From Stygiobacter electus (GTDB lineage Bacteria; Bacteroidota; Ignavibacteria; Ignavibacteriales; Melioribacteraceae), in assembly GCA_029210465.1 (NCBI GenBank), contig JARGDL010000004.1, positions 62,001-126,000 of the forward strand: DNA of 64,000 bases, in the 5' to 3' direction. Positions 27,342 to 36,532 of this stretch are shown piece by piece; position 1 is the stretch's first letter, and the number at the start of each line of letters is the position of its first letter. Below the pieces are notes generated by a model. That model searched no databases. It saw only the letters and a program-made list of their open reading frames with translations, and was not told where the DNA came from. The position numbers and the translations under genes were made by a program.

Positions 27342-28864
27342 TTTTGTGGCTTCATTTGTGGAAATAATAATACATCTCTAATTGAAGATTGGTTAGTCAA
27401 TAACATAACTAATCTATCAATGCCCACACCTAATCCAGCGGTTGGAGGCATTCCATATTCTAAAGCACGAACATAATCTTCATCAATTTGATGGGCTTCT
27501 TCATCTCCTTCATCTCTCATCTTAGATTGTTCGATAAATCTTGCTTTTTGATCAATAGGATCATTCAATTCACTAAAAGCATTACAAATTTCTCTTCCCA
27601 AAACAAATCCTTCGAAACGTTCAACTAATCCTTCGCGGCTTCTATGTTTTTTTGCTAATGGAGAAAGTTCAACAGGATAATCCATAACAAATGTTGGTTG
27701 TATTAAAGTTGGCTGAATGGTAACTTCAAAAAGTAAATCAATTAATTTACCTTTGCTTTCTCCACCTTCAAGATCAACATTTTTAGATTTCAATACTTTC
27801 TTTAAATCGTCACTTGAAGCTTGAAGCACATCAATTCCGGTAACATTTTTTAATTCATCAACCATGGAAATTCTTTTCCAAGGTGGATTAAAATTTATTT
27901 TTGTGCCTTCAATCTCAAATTCGGTTTTACTAAAAACATTAACAGCAATATTAGAAACCATTTTTTCGACAAAATCCATCATCCAGAAATAATCTTTGTA
28001 AGCAACATAAAGTTCAAGCATTGTAAATTCAGGATTATGAGTTCTATCCATTCCTTCATTTCTAAAATCTTTAGAAATTTCATACACACCGTCGAAGCCG
28101 CCGACTATCAATCTTTTAAGATAAAGTTCGTCAGCTATTCTTAAATATAAATCTATATCAAGTGCATTGTGATGAGTAACAAATGGTCTTGCACTTGCAC
28201 CACCATAAAGAGGTTGAAGAATGGGAGTTTCAACTTCGAGTAATCCATTATTATCCAAGTATTTTCTTATCTCGGTTACTATTTTTGAACGTTGAAAGAA
28301 TACTTCTTTAACTTCAGGATTTACAATTAAATCAAGATAGCGTTGACGATAACGTAATTCTTTATCAGCAAACTGGTCATAAATAATTTTATTGCCATTT
28401 TCATCTATTTGTTCTTTTGCAATTGGAATTGGCCTGATTGATTTAGCCAAAAGTTGAAATGATTTTGCATGAACAGAAATTTCACCTGTTTTAGTTTTAA
28501 AGACATAGCCTTCTACTCCAATAATATCACCGATGTCTAAAAGTTTAAATACATCGTAATAATCACCAATATCATCTTTCCTTAAATAAATTTGAATTTT
28601 CCCTTGATTATCCTGGAGATGAGCAAAAGAAGCTTTTCCCATTCTTCTTAAAGTCATTATTCTTCCGGCAATTTTAACATCTTTGCCTTCGTAATTTTCA
28701 AAATTCTCTTTAATTAGATTTGAATATGAATTAACATCATAGTTATATGCATAAGGAAGAATACCTTTTTTATTCAGTTCTTCAAGTTCTTCTAATCTTC
28801 TTTGCATTAATGAATTTAATTCTTGTTCGTAGTTTAAATTATCCAAATTAACCTCCTGTTTCAT
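27338..28864 (-). CDS. lysS: Lysyl-tRNA synthetase, class II
   Basis: A 508-residue enzyme with an OB-fold anticodon domain (about residues 60-165, [20 protein letters not shown]) and a class II core: motif 2 region [18 protein letters not shown] and motif 3 [13 protein letters not shown]. It attaches lysine to tRNA-Lys. Start choice: ATG 28864 has no ribosome site, while the in-frame TTG at 28846 lies five bases after a perfect AGGAGG, so the true protein may be six residues shorter. Confidence 0.97.
   Translation of the reverse strand: MKQEVNLDNLNYEQELNSLMQRRLEELEELNKKGILPYAYNYDVNSYSNLIKENFENYEGKDVKIAGRIMTLRRMGKASFAHLQDNQGKIQIYLRKDDIGDYYDVFKLLDIGDIIGVEGYVFKTKTGEISVHAKSFQLLAKSIRPIPIAKEQIDENGNKIIYDQFADKELRYRQRYLDLIVNPEVKEVFFQRSKIVTEIRKYLDNNGLLEVETPILQPLYGGASARPFVTHHNALDIDLYLRIADELYLKRLIVGGFDGVYEISKDFRNEGMDRTHNPEFTMLELYVAYKDYFWMMDFVEKMVSNIAVNVFSKTEFEIEGTKINFNPPWKRISMVDELKNVTGIDVLQASSDDLKKVLKSKNVDLEGGESKGKLIDLLFEVTIQPTLIQPTFVMDYPVELSPLAKKHRSREGLVERFEGFVLGREICNAFSELNDPIDQKARFIEQSKMRDEGDEEAHQIDEDYVRALEYGMPPTAGLGVGIDRLVMLLTNQSSIRDVLLFPQMKPQK
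28852..28857 (-). promoter_or_regulatory. AGGAGG ribosome site inside the annotated lysS start
   Basis: A perfect AGGAGG on the minus strand (28857-28852) lies within codons 3-5 of the ATG-initiated lysS frame and five bases before an in-frame TTG (28846-28844). No such site precedes the ATG. This argues that translation starts at the TTG. Confidence 0.6.
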
Positions 28865-28867
28865 CTA

Positions 28868-30364
28868 TTAATTTCTACTAAAATTTATTATTCTTTGACA
28901 AACACTATCTTGAATATAATTAGCTAAAACCGGTGGCGTCAAAAAATTATTTACTATAATTGAAAAAACTAACGGTTCACCATTAATAGTTTTTAAATAA
29001 CCAGAAAGTGCTGAAACATTATCTATATAACCAGGTTTAGCTCTTACATTATTTTCAGCCACAGTTTTTTGCATTCTGTCAATTAAAGTTCCATCAACAC
29101 CAGCGATTGGCAGTGAATCAAAAAAACTTTCAAAGTTTTCGTTTTTATACATATATGTCAAAAGATTAACAATTTGTCTTGGCGTTACTAAATTTAATCT
29201 TGATAGACCTGAGCCATCAGCCATAACAAGATTATCCATATTAATTCCCATTTGATTAAAATATTTAATGCAAGCATCAACTCCATTTTCTATAGAGCCA
29301 AAATCATTTTCTTCAAGACCGATAGTCCTTAATATTTGTTCAGCGTAAAAATTGTTACTGTTTTTGTTCATTTCTTTTAAAATATATTTCATTTGTACAG
29401 AAAAATGTGAATATAAAGGAATTAAATTATCATTTTCTATTTTTATTTTATCTTCACTTAATATTCCAATTCTTCCACGAATAATTATGCCTTTTCTTTC
29501 AAAAGTTTCTTTTAATACAGTCAAAAAATAACGTGCAGGATTCGAAACAGAAATTTGTTTTATAATTGGTTTATCATTTACAGAAATTATTCCATTAATC
29601 TGTAAAATGTTAGTACCATTTATCTTTCTAATATTAATATTTGATTCTTGAGTTTGATCTTTTGTAAAAACACTAGAAACAAGAGATTCAAAATCAGTAT
29701 TAGGAACAGTATAAACTTTAGCAGGAAAATTTACTTGTGTTGGTTCAATTACAATTTGAATCACATTATTATTAAATGATAATGCACTGGTTGGTGCTGC
29801 ATACCAGTTTGATTCATAATCCAAAAGCCAGCCACGACCATAATCGGAATTATCAAAAAAAGAATCATCACCATAAATATTTCCAGTAATTTCAAAAATA
29901 CCTTTTGCTTTTAAAGTATCTGCCCAATCCTCAAAAATTTTTGTAACACTACCTTCAACAAAACGATTTGAAATTGTTGGATCGCCACTACCTTGAATAA
30001 TTAAATCACCTTTTAAAGTTCCTCTTAAAAGAATACCATTTGCAAATAAGTCAGTTTGATATTTGTATTTAGAACCAAGAATTAATAATGCAGCAGCGCT
30101 TGTAAATAATTTTATATTTGAAGCAGGTATGAATAACTTATCTGCATTTCTTTTATAAAGAATTTCACCCGTTTTAAGAGATTTAACCATTACTCCCCAA
30201 ATTGCATTTGAAAAATTTTGGTCATTAAAATAATCATCAAGTTGATCTCTTAATTCTTGTAAAGAATTAACATTTTTTTGTAATGAATCTTTTTTTACAA
30301 TTTGAGAAAAAGCTAATGAATAAAATAAAATTAAAAGTATAATTATATTACGAAAAATCTTCAT
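28868..30364 (-). CDS. dacB: PBP4-type D-alanyl-D-alanine carboxypeptidase/endopeptidase
   Basis: A 498-residue S13 peptidase with a signal peptide (residues 1-20, LAFS). The active-site SxxK is S82-N-I-K85 (PASNIKLFTSAA) and the second motif is SNN (NKNSNNFYAEQ). The third motif, usually K-T-G, is K443-P-G (AKPGYIDNVSALSGY). The rest of the block is well conserved. It trims peptidoglycan side chains in the periplasm. It overlaps rluB by 17 bases. Confidence 0.92.
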   Translation of the reverse strand: MKIFRNIIILLILFYSLAFSQIVKKDSLQKNVNSLQELRDQLDDYFNDQNFSNAIWGVMVKSLKTGEILYKRNADKLFIPASNIKLFTSAAALLILGSKYKYQTDLFANGILLRGTLKGDLIIQGSGDPTISNRFVEGSVTKIFEDWADTLKAKGIFEITGNIYGDDSFFDNSDYGRGWLLDYESNWYAAPTSALSFNNNVIQIVIEPTQVNFPAKVYTVPNTDFESLVSSVFTKDQTQESNINIRKINGTNILQINGIISVNDKPIIKQISVSNPARYFLTVLKETFERKGIIIRGRIGILSEDKIKIENDNLIPLYSHFSVQMKYILKEMNKNSNNFYAEQILRTIGLEENDFGSIENGVDACIKYFNQMGINMDNLVMADGSGLSRLNLVTPRQIVNLLTYMYKNENFESFFDSLPIAGVDGTLIDRMQKTVAENNVRAKPGYIDNVSALSGYLKTINGEPLVFSIIVNNFLTPPVLANYIQDSVCQRIINFSRN

Positions 30365-31058
30365 AGACTTTTTTTATTTCCTCTTTAGAAATAATTCTGT
30401 ATGAACCTAATGGAATTCCTTTTACATTAAAATTAGCATAACTAATTCGTTCTAATTTTTTAACATTATAACCCAATGCAGAAAACATTCTTTTAACAAA
30501 ATGATTCCTTCCTTCTGAAACTGTTACAATTAAACTTTCTTTAAAATCTTTATTTGGATAATAAAGCTTAAGGAATCTGCTTTTTTTAGCATCTAAAGTT
30601 ATACCTTTAACTAATCTATTTTTATCTTCTTCAGTAATAGGTTTATCAAGTAAAACTTTGTATTCTCTTAAAATTTTATTTGAAGGATGCATTAAAAAAT
30701 TAGCAAAGTCGCCGTCGTTTGTTAAAATTAAAACTCCTGTTGTATCAAAATCTAATCTACCAACCGGAAATATTTTTTCTTTTGTTTTAATTAAATCGGT
30801 AACTTTTTTTCTACCTTGTTCATCACTGGTTGTTGTTATGTAACCTTTTGGTTTATTCAAAAGGAAGTAAACTTTTTTTTCAGGTTTTACTTTTTCTCCA
30901 TCAACTTTTACAATGTCAATTTCGTCATCAATGATAGTTGCAAGTTCAGTTACTTGTTTATTATTAACAGTAACTCTCCCCTCTTTAATGAATTCTTCAG
31001 ATTTTCTTCTTGAAGCAACACCAGATTCTGACAAAAATCTATTTAATCTAATTTTCAT
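30348..31058 (-). CDS. rluB: Pseudouridine synthase (RluB/RsuA family)
   Basis: The 236-residue protein has an N-terminal S4 RNA-binding domain (MKIRLNRFLSESGVASRRKS) and a catalytic domain with the Asp in VGRLDFDTTGVLILTNDG and the later motif VSEGRNHFVKRMF. It modifies uridine in 23S or 16S rRNA. The family assignment is firm; RluB rather than RsuA or RluE is by general resemblance and by the scpB neighbour, an association common in many bacteria. Confidence 0.9.
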   Translation of the reverse strand: MKIRLNRFLSESGVASRRKSEEFIKEGRVTVNNKQVTELATIIDDEIDIVKVDGEKVKPEKKVYFLLNKPKGYITTTSDEQGRKKVTDLIKTKEKIFPVGRLDFDTTGVLILTNDGDFANFLMHPSNKILREYKVLLDKPITEEDKNRLVKGITLDAKKSRFLKLYYPNKDFKESLIVTVSEGRNHFVKRMFSALGYNVKKLERISYANFNVKGIPLGSYRIISKEEIKKVYEDFS

Positions 31059-31740
31059 AATTATTTTCTTCTTTTAGAGATTCATCTTCAAAATCATCAT
31101 CATGATCAGCTAATTCATCGTTTAATGATTTTTCAGCTTCTTCTTCAATATCTCCCATCATTATTTTTCTTTTTTGTTCTAAGAAATCCTCATCTTTCAT
31201 TATTTCTTCAATCTCGCGTGGTTTTGGTAAATCGTTAATCGAATGCAATCCAAAATATTTCAAGAACTCATCAGTAGTAACATAAAGTAAAGGGCGACCT
31301 ACTGATTCTGCTCGTCCAGAAATTGTAACAAGATTTTTTTCAAGCAATGTATTTAAAGTATAATCTGAATTTACTCCACGAATCATTTCCAATTCAGGTT
31401 TTGTAATTGGTTGTTTGTAAGCAATGATTGCAAGAGTTTCTAAAGCGGCATTGCTTAATCTTCTTTTACTTTTTTCAGAAGAAAGATAACCAACATACTT
31501 TGCATGATTAGGTTTAGTTGCAAATGAATATCCGTGAGCAATTTTTAAAATTGTAAATGCACTTTCATTTTCATCATATTTTTTATTTAGTTCATTTACA
31601 ACATTTTCAATTTCTTCTTCTGTAATTTCTGTATCAACTCCATCAATGCCTTTAATTGCATTAATAATTTCATTTGGAGTTAAAGGTTCATCTGAAGCAA
31701 AAATTAAAGCTTCTATTACTGAGTAATAAATATTATCCAT
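31048..31740 (-). CDS. scpB: Segregation and condensation protein ScpB
   Basis: A 230-residue kleisin-partner protein with two winged-helix units; the block RRLSNAALETLAIIAYKQPI followed by ITKPELEMIRGV is diagnostic. An acidic C-terminal tail (about residues 195-230) is present. It works with ScpA and SMC in chromosome organisation. It overlaps scpA by 8 bases and rluB by 11. Confidence 0.95.
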   Translation of the reverse strand: MDNIYYSVIEALIFASDEPLTPNEIINAIKGIDGVDTEITEEEIENVVNELNKKYDENESAFTILKIAHGYSFATKPNHAKYVGYLSSEKSKRRLSNAALETLAIIAYKQPITKPELEMIRGVNSDYTLNTLLEKNLVTISGRAESVGRPLLYVTTDEFLKYFGLHSINDLPKPREIEEIMKDEDFLEQKRKIMMGDIEEEAEKSLNDELADHDDDFEDESLKEENNYEN

Positions 31741-32452
31741 TTTGAATCAAGTAAATTGTAAAATCGTTTAGTACTCCTGTTTCCCTTAAACCTATTGTTC
31801 CAGCTTTTATCATTTCGAGCATTGCAATAAAAGTAACAACAATTTTTATTTTATCATTTAAGTCTTTCATCATCTCATAAAAATTCATTTCAAATTTTTC
31901 AGCAAGTTTATTTTTAATGTATTCGATTTGGTCATCAATTGTAATATTCCATTTACGTATCTGATGAACAGGTTCTTCTTTTCTATTCATCAAAACTTTT
32001 TTAAAAGCTTTAATCAAATCATAAAGTGAAATATTTTTCAAAAGAACTTCATAATCAGGGGGAGATTCTTTATAGTCTGAATCAAAATTTCCTCGATACA
32101 TATAATTACGTTGATTTGCTTCAAGGAAAGAAAGTTCTTCTGACATTTCTTTATATCTTTTATATTCTAACAAAGCTTTTACTAAATCTGCACGAGGATC
32201 AATTTCTTCCCCTTTTTCATCAACTTCACGAGGTAAAAGCATTTTAACTTTTATTTGCATTAAAGTCGCCGCCATTAAAATAAATTCACCGGCAACATCT
32301 AAATCAAGTTGCTCAAGAAAATGTAAATACTCAATAAACTCTTTTGTTATTTTTGAAATAGGTATATCATAAATATCAAGTTCATCTCTTTTTATAAAAA
32401 AAAGGAGCAAATCGAGAGGACCTTCAAAATGTTGTAATTTTATTCTATACAT
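31733..32452 (-). CDS. scpA: Segregation and condensation protein ScpA
   Basis: A 239-residue kleisin: the N-terminal motif FEGPLDLLLFFIKRDELDIY with IPISKITKEFIEYL binds the SMC neck, and the C-terminal winged helix (IVVTFIAMLEMIKAG) binds the SMC head. ScpA bridges SMC heads in condensin. It begins one base after the trpS stop. An smc gene is not in the window. Confidence 0.95.
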   Translation of the reverse strand: MYRIKLQHFEGPLDLLLFFIKRDELDIYDIPISKITKEFIEYLHFLEQLDLDVAGEFILMAATLMQIKVKMLLPREVDEKGEEIDPRADLVKALLEYKRYKEMSEELSFLEANQRNYMYRGNFDSDYKESPPDYEVLLKNISLYDLIKAFKKVLMNRKEEPVHQIRKWNITIDDQIEYIKNKLAEKFEMNFYEMMKDLNDKIKIVVTFIAMLEMIKAGTIGLRETGVLNDFTIYLIQNG

Positions 32453-32453
32453 T

Positions 32454-33434
32454 TTATCCTAACTTCATTTTTTCGCGAACTTCTTTCATTGTTTCACTTG
32501 CAACTTTTTTAGCTTTAATTTCACCATCATTCAAAATTGCTTTTACATTTTCAATATTAGATTCATAATATTTTCTTTTATCAATAATTGGCGAAAGCCA
32601 TTCATTAATTTTAGATGCGCATTTCATTTTACAATCAACGCAACCTAAACTACCACTTTTACAATTAATTTCAATATCATCAACTTCGTCAGCATTAAAT
32701 TTTTTATGATAAGTAAAAATTAAACAAATTTCTGGGCGACCAGGATCATTCTTTCTTACTTTTTGAGGATCAGTAACAGCCTTTCTTAATTTTTGTTTTA
32801 CCATTTCTGCATCATCAGAAAGTAAAATAGTGTTGTTTAAAGATTTGCTCATTTTTGCATCTCCATCTAATCCAGGAAGCCGCGCAAAATTTGTTAATAA
32901 AGCTTCTGGCTCAGGAAAAACTTCTCCATATTGGTTATTAAATCTTCTTGCTATTTCTCTTGTAATTTCAACATGAGGCACTTGATCTTCGCCAACAGGA
33001 ACAGCTTCACCTTTATAAAGTAAGATATCAGCTGATTGAAGAACTGGATAGCCTAAATGGCCATAAATTACATTTTCAATGTTTAAATCTCTTACTTGTT
33101 CTTTTAATGTTGGGTTCCTCTCTAATCTTGCTTTTGTAATTAACATAGAGAAAATTAAAAATAACTCAGTATGTTCTTTAATTTGAGATTGACGAAACAT
33201 TGGACTTTTTTCCGGATTTAATCCAGCAGCAAGCCAATCAATTAACATATCAATTGAGTTTTGGTAAATATTTTCTGTAGATAAATTAGTTGTTAAGACA
33301 TGATAATCAGCAATAAGATGATAACTTTCATATTCATCTTGAAGTTTGATCCAATTTTCTAAAGCACCAACAAAATGGCCAATATGAAGTTTGCCAGTTG
33401 GTCTCATTCCGCTTAAAATTCTTTTTTTCTGCAT
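32454..33434 (-). CDS. trpS: Tryptophanyl-tRNA synthetase with iron-sulfur-type cysteine motif
   Basis: The 326-residue class I synthetase has the HIGH-type motif GKLHIGHFVGAL and the KMSKS loop DGDAKMSKSLNN. In the anticodon-binding region, Cys237, 258, 265 and 268 form C-x20-C-x6-C-x2-C, close to the C-x22-C-x6-C-x2-C pattern that holds a [4Fe-4S] cluster in Thermotoga maritima TrpRS. It charges tRNA-Trp. The cluster itself is inferred. Confidence 0.96.
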   Translation of the reverse strand: MQKKRILSGMRPTGKLHIGHFVGALENWIKLQDEYESYHLIADYHVLTTNLSTENIYQNSIDMLIDWLAAGLNPEKSPMFRQSQIKEHTELFLIFSMLITKARLERNPTLKEQVRDLNIENVIYGHLGYPVLQSADILLYKGEAVPVGEDQVPHVEITREIARRFNNQYGEVFPEPEALLTNFARLPGLDGDAKMSKSLNNTILLSDDAEMVKQKLRKAVTDPQKVRKNDPGRPEICLIFTYHKKFNADEVDDIEINCKSGSLGCVDCKMKCASKINEWLSPIIDKRKYYESNIENVKAILNDGEIKAKKVASETMKEVREKMKLG

Positions 33435-33466
33435 AGTGAAAAATATTTTATTAACAAATTAGTTAG

Positions 33467-33928
33467 CTAAGATTGAAAAAGAAAAGGTTTCCAGCTTTCT
33501 TCTAATCTTCCAGCGTTATGTTTGATGAACATGATATGATTTGGTGCGTATGGTTTTGAACGCAGTTTCATGTCAGCTTCATCAGGAGTTCTATCACCTT
33601 TTTTATTGTTGCAAGGCATACAAGCTGCAACAAGATTTTCCCAGCTGTCATCTCCACCTTTTGATTTAGGAATGATATGATCTATTGTCAATGGTAAATC
33701 ACTTCTCCCGCAATACATACATTTATGATTGTCTCTTTTTAAAATATTTTTTCTTGTGAGGATTATTCTTTTATATGGTACTTTTCGAAATCCATTAAGA
33801 CGAATAACACTTGGCCATTCAAAAATTTTGGAAACAGTTCTAATTTTTTTCTTTTCATTTGGCACTATAAGTTCAGCTTTCCCTAAAAACAATAAAACCA
33901 TTGCTTTCTTAACACTGCATATTGTCAA
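33467..33928 (-). CDS. HNH endonuclease-family protein with unclear start
   Basis: The C-terminal HNH zinc-finger fold is clear: CMYCGRSDLPLTIDHIIPKS, then GGDDSWENLVAACMPCNNKKG. The family occurs widely in Bacteroidota and cyanobacteria with unknown role. Given here is the only canonical start (TTG 33928, 153 residues). However, the family's conserved N-terminus (ARVLLLNQSYEP) is encoded in frame just upstream as far as 34003, after a TAA at 34004-34006, with no ATG, GTG or TTG in that stretch. A GGAGGT lies at 34011-34006. The true start is therefore unresolved. Confidence 0.8.
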   Translation of the reverse strand: MTICSVKKAMVLLFLGKAELIVPNEKKKIRTVSKIFEWPSVIRLNGFRKVPYKRIILTRKNILKRDNHKCMYCGRSDLPLTIDHIIPKSKGGDDSWENLVAACMPCNNKKGDRTPDEADMKLRSKPYAPNHIMFIKHNAGRLEESWKPFLFQS

Positions 33929-34077
33929 TGGTTCATAACTTTGATTTAATAATAATACTCTTGCATTTAATGCACCATTTGTATTACTATGATGTTCGAA
34001 GACTTACCTCCAATATTTGTAAAATTTCTGTCGCAAATATCTATAAAAGAATTGTTTTTTGAAAGTAATTGAATTAA

Positions 34078-35175
34078 TCAATTTTTACTAATAATCCCGC
34101 CAGCTAAAACAAAACCATTCGAATCATAAACAACTAAAGACTGCCCCGGTGTAATAGCATTTTTAGGTTCATGAAATTTTAATTGAATTGCTTTTTCGTT
34201 TGATTCAATTATAGTTGCAATATCTGCCTTATCAGAATATCTAATTTTAGCAAAAACAATATCATTAGGTTGAAGAATTGGAACTGAAACATAATTTATA
34301 TCTTTTGCTGTTACTAATTGATCTAATAATTCTTCTTTATCGCCAAGTTCAACAATTCCTGAATCAGTCTCAATATTTTTTACATAAACTGGTTTGCCAA
34401 CCGCAACACCTAAACCTCTTCTTTGTCCAATAGTATAAAAAGGAATACCTTTATGTTTACCAACAACTTTTCCATGATAAACAAAATCACCTTGTTTGAC
34501 ATTTTCAATTAAATCAGGTACTCTTTCACGAAGAAATCTTTCATAGTTATCGTCAGCAACAAAACAAATTTCTTGACTATCAGGTTTTTTTGCTGTTTTT
34601 AAATTAAACTGTTCAGCTAACTCTCTAACTTTTTCTTTGGTATAATTTCCAAGTGGAAATATTGTTCTGCTTAAACTTTCTTGTGTCAATCCCCAAAGTG
34701 CATAAGTTTGATCTTTTTTATTATCGAGAGAAGTTTTTAATTGATATCTATTAGTTTCTTCGTTATAAATTACAGAAGCATAATGTCCAGTAGCTACATA
34801 TTTTGCATCAAGTTGGTCAGCTTTTTTAAGTAATTCTTCCCATTTAATTTTGCGATTGCAAACTACACAAGGATTTGGAGTTCTTCCATTTAAATATTCG
34901 TCAACAAAATTATCAATAACTTCTTTTTCAAAAGATTTTGTAAAATCTACAGTATAATGTGGAATACCAAAAGAAGTTGCAACGTTTTTAGCATCGAATA
35001 TTGCATCAAGAGAACAACAGCCAGATTCATGTTTAGGTGCACCACCTACTTCCATAAATCCCCAGGTTTTCATTGTAATACCAATAACTTCATAACCTTG
35101 TTGATGAAGTAAGGCTGCTGCAACGGATGAATCAACTCCTCCGCTCATCGCAACAATAACTCTATTTGAGTTCAA
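34078..35175 (-). CDS. mnmA: tRNA-specific 2-thiouridylase MnmA
   Basis: A 365-residue enzyme with the PP-loop AMSGGVDSSVAA, the catalytic cysteine pair in TPNPCVVCNRKIKW and SQEICFVADD, and GLGVAVGKPVYV in the C-terminal domain. It makes 2-thiouridine at position 34 of Lys, Glu and Gln tRNAs. The start is TTG 35175, with AAGGA six bases upstream; the only nearby ATG is inside the PP-loop. Confidence 0.96.
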   Translation of the reverse strand: MNSNRVIVAMSGGVDSSVAAALLHQQGYEVIGITMKTWGFMEVGGAPKHESGCCSLDAIFDAKNVATSFGIPHYTVDFTKSFEKEVIDNFVDEYLNGRTPNPCVVCNRKIKWEELLKKADQLDAKYVATGHYASVIYNEETNRYQLKTSLDNKKDQTYALWGLTQESLSRTIFPLGNYTKEKVRELAEQFNLKTAKKPDSQEICFVADDNYERFLRERVPDLIENVKQGDFVYHGKVVGKHKGIPFYTIGQRRGLGVAVGKPVYVKNIETDSGIVELGDKEELLDQLVTAKDINYVSVPILQPNDIVFAKIRYSDKADIATIIESNEKAIQLKFHEPKNAITPGQSLVVYDSNGFVLAGGIISKN

Positions 35176-35201
35176 ATTATTCCTTTCATTTATTTACTTA
35201 A

Positions 35202-35209
35202 CAAAAATA
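35202..35209 (-). promoter_or_regulatory. Candidate -7 promoter element for mnmA
   Basis: On the minus strand TATTTTTG (35209-35202) matches the Bacteroidota-type TAnnTTTG element exactly. It lies 27 bases before the mnmA start in the 59-base gap after acpS. No clear TTTG partner is seen about 20 bases upstream, so it is a weak candidate. Confidence 0.25.
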
Positions 35210-35234
35210 AAGTAAAAAAAGTTTAGATATTATT

Positions 35235-35618
35235 TTAGTTTTGATTTGTTTGATAAAGAATGGCGACACAGGTTACGTAATTTTCAGAATGGCTCATTGA
35301 AATTTTGATTTGTTTTTTTTCATTAAGATAATCTTTTAATGCACCATAAAATTTAACTTTAGGTAAACCATTTTTATCATTGTAAATTTCTACATCTTGC
35401 CAACTGTAAACTTTGTTAGTATCCGAAGAAAGTGCTTTATAGATTGCTTCTTTTGCCGCAAATCTTGCAGCATAGTGTTGAAATTTATTTGGTTTATTTT
35501 GGGAATAATTAATCTCTTCTTTGGTAAAAATTTTATTTAAAAATAGCTCACCATATTTTTCAATACTCTTTTTGATTCTTTCAATTTCGATTATATCTAT
35601 TCCTAATCCTAAAATCAT
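35235..35618 (-). CDS. acpS: Holo-[acyl-carrier-protein] synthase
   Basis: The 127-residue AcpS has the magnesium-binding motif GLGIDIIEIERI and the FAAKEAIYKAL motif. It transfers 4'-phosphopantetheine from CoA to acyl carrier protein. Normal length. It starts five bases after the MlaD-like gene ends. Confidence 0.94.
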   Translation of the reverse strand: MILGLGIDIIEIERIKKSIEKYGELFLNKIFTKEEINYSQNKPNKFQHYAARFAAKEAIYKALSSDTNKVYSWQDVEIYNDKNGLPKVKFYGALKDYLNEKKQIKISMSHSENYVTCVAILYQTNQN

Positions 35619-35623
35619 GGCTT

Positions 35624-36532
35624 CTAAAAAATGTGAGCGTTAACTTCAATACCTTTATCTTTTAATTGTTCAATTAAAATTTTGGTAAGTTCTTTTATTT
35701 GTGTGATTGAAACTTTTATTTCATCCATTAATTCTTTATCGTTTAAAATTTTACCTAAATTATTTTCACTCTTGTTTGTCTTATCCATCAAGTCGTTTAC
35801 TTTTGATATTAAATTTTTTGATTCATTCAATACTTGTTTTATTGAAGTTAAAGTTTGAGAAATAGAATCTTTATTTGTTTTAATTAATTCATTTACTTGA
35901 GTTGTTAGTTCATTACCATTTTTTAATAACTTATTTATTTCAGTAGAATTCTGATTTAATAGATTGTCAAGTTTGTTTGAAATCTCTGCTAAATTTTCGA
36001 GTGAAATTTTTAAGTTGTTATTAAACTCTTTATCAGTCAGAATATTATTAACATTTGATAATGTAATTTTAACATCTTTAATAACATCAACTAAATCACT
36101 TTGAACACTACCAAGCATAGCCATAGCGGATGCAATATCACCGACGAATTCACCATTTTGAATTTTATTTTTATCAATTACTTCTGCACTTGATCCTGGA
36201 TATATCTCAATTTTTTTACCACCCATTAAATCTAACATTGTAATATAAAATTTTGAATCGTTTTTTAGTGTAACATTTTCATCTAATTGTAAAAGTGTTA
36301 AAACTTTATCTTGATTTATAGAAATATCTTTTACGTAACCTTTTCTTACTCCATTTATTGTAACTGGATCGCCGACTTCAAGTCCAGCCACTGAAGAAAA
36401 TTGAACTTTAATTTCAATTTTATTTGAAGAAATAGATAAATTTTTTGCCCAACCAAAAACCCATACAAAAATTATAAGTGCTAGAAATACAGTAATTCCT
36501 ACTTTTATTTCAGTTTTTCTTTGATCTTTCAT
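35624..36532 (-). CDS. MlaD/MCE-family lipid-transport substrate-binding protein
   Basis: A 302-residue protein with one N-terminal membrane helix (about residues 12-30) and an MCE domain (about 40-120, KVQFSSVAGLEVGDPVTING). A long helical, Asn/Lys-rich tail (about 150-295) probably forms the coiled tube of MCE hexamers. It should bind phospholipid between inner and outer membranes for an ABC transporter; MlaE/MlaF partners are not in this window. It overlaps the preceding small gene by 23 bases. Confidence 0.87.
   Translation of the reverse strand: MKDQRKTEIKVGITVFLALIIFVWVFGWAKNLSISSNKIEIKVQFSSVAGLEVGDPVTINGVRKGYVKDISINQDKVLTLLQLDENVTLKNDSKFYITMLDLMGGKKIEIYPGSSAEVIDKNKIQNGEFVGDIASAMAMLGSVQSDLVDVIKDVKITLSNVNNILTDKEFNNNLKISLENLAEISNKLDNLLNQNSTEINKLLKNGNELTTQVNELIKTNKDSISQTLTSIKQVLNESKNLISKVNDLMDKTNKSENNLGKILNDKELMDEIKVSITQIKELTKILIEQLKDKGIEVNAHIF

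Noticed and set aside
33467..34011. HNH gene as evidence of a homing or mobile element
   Set aside because: The protein belongs to a widespread stand-alone chromosomal HNH family; no intron, repeat or target-site duplication is visible around it.
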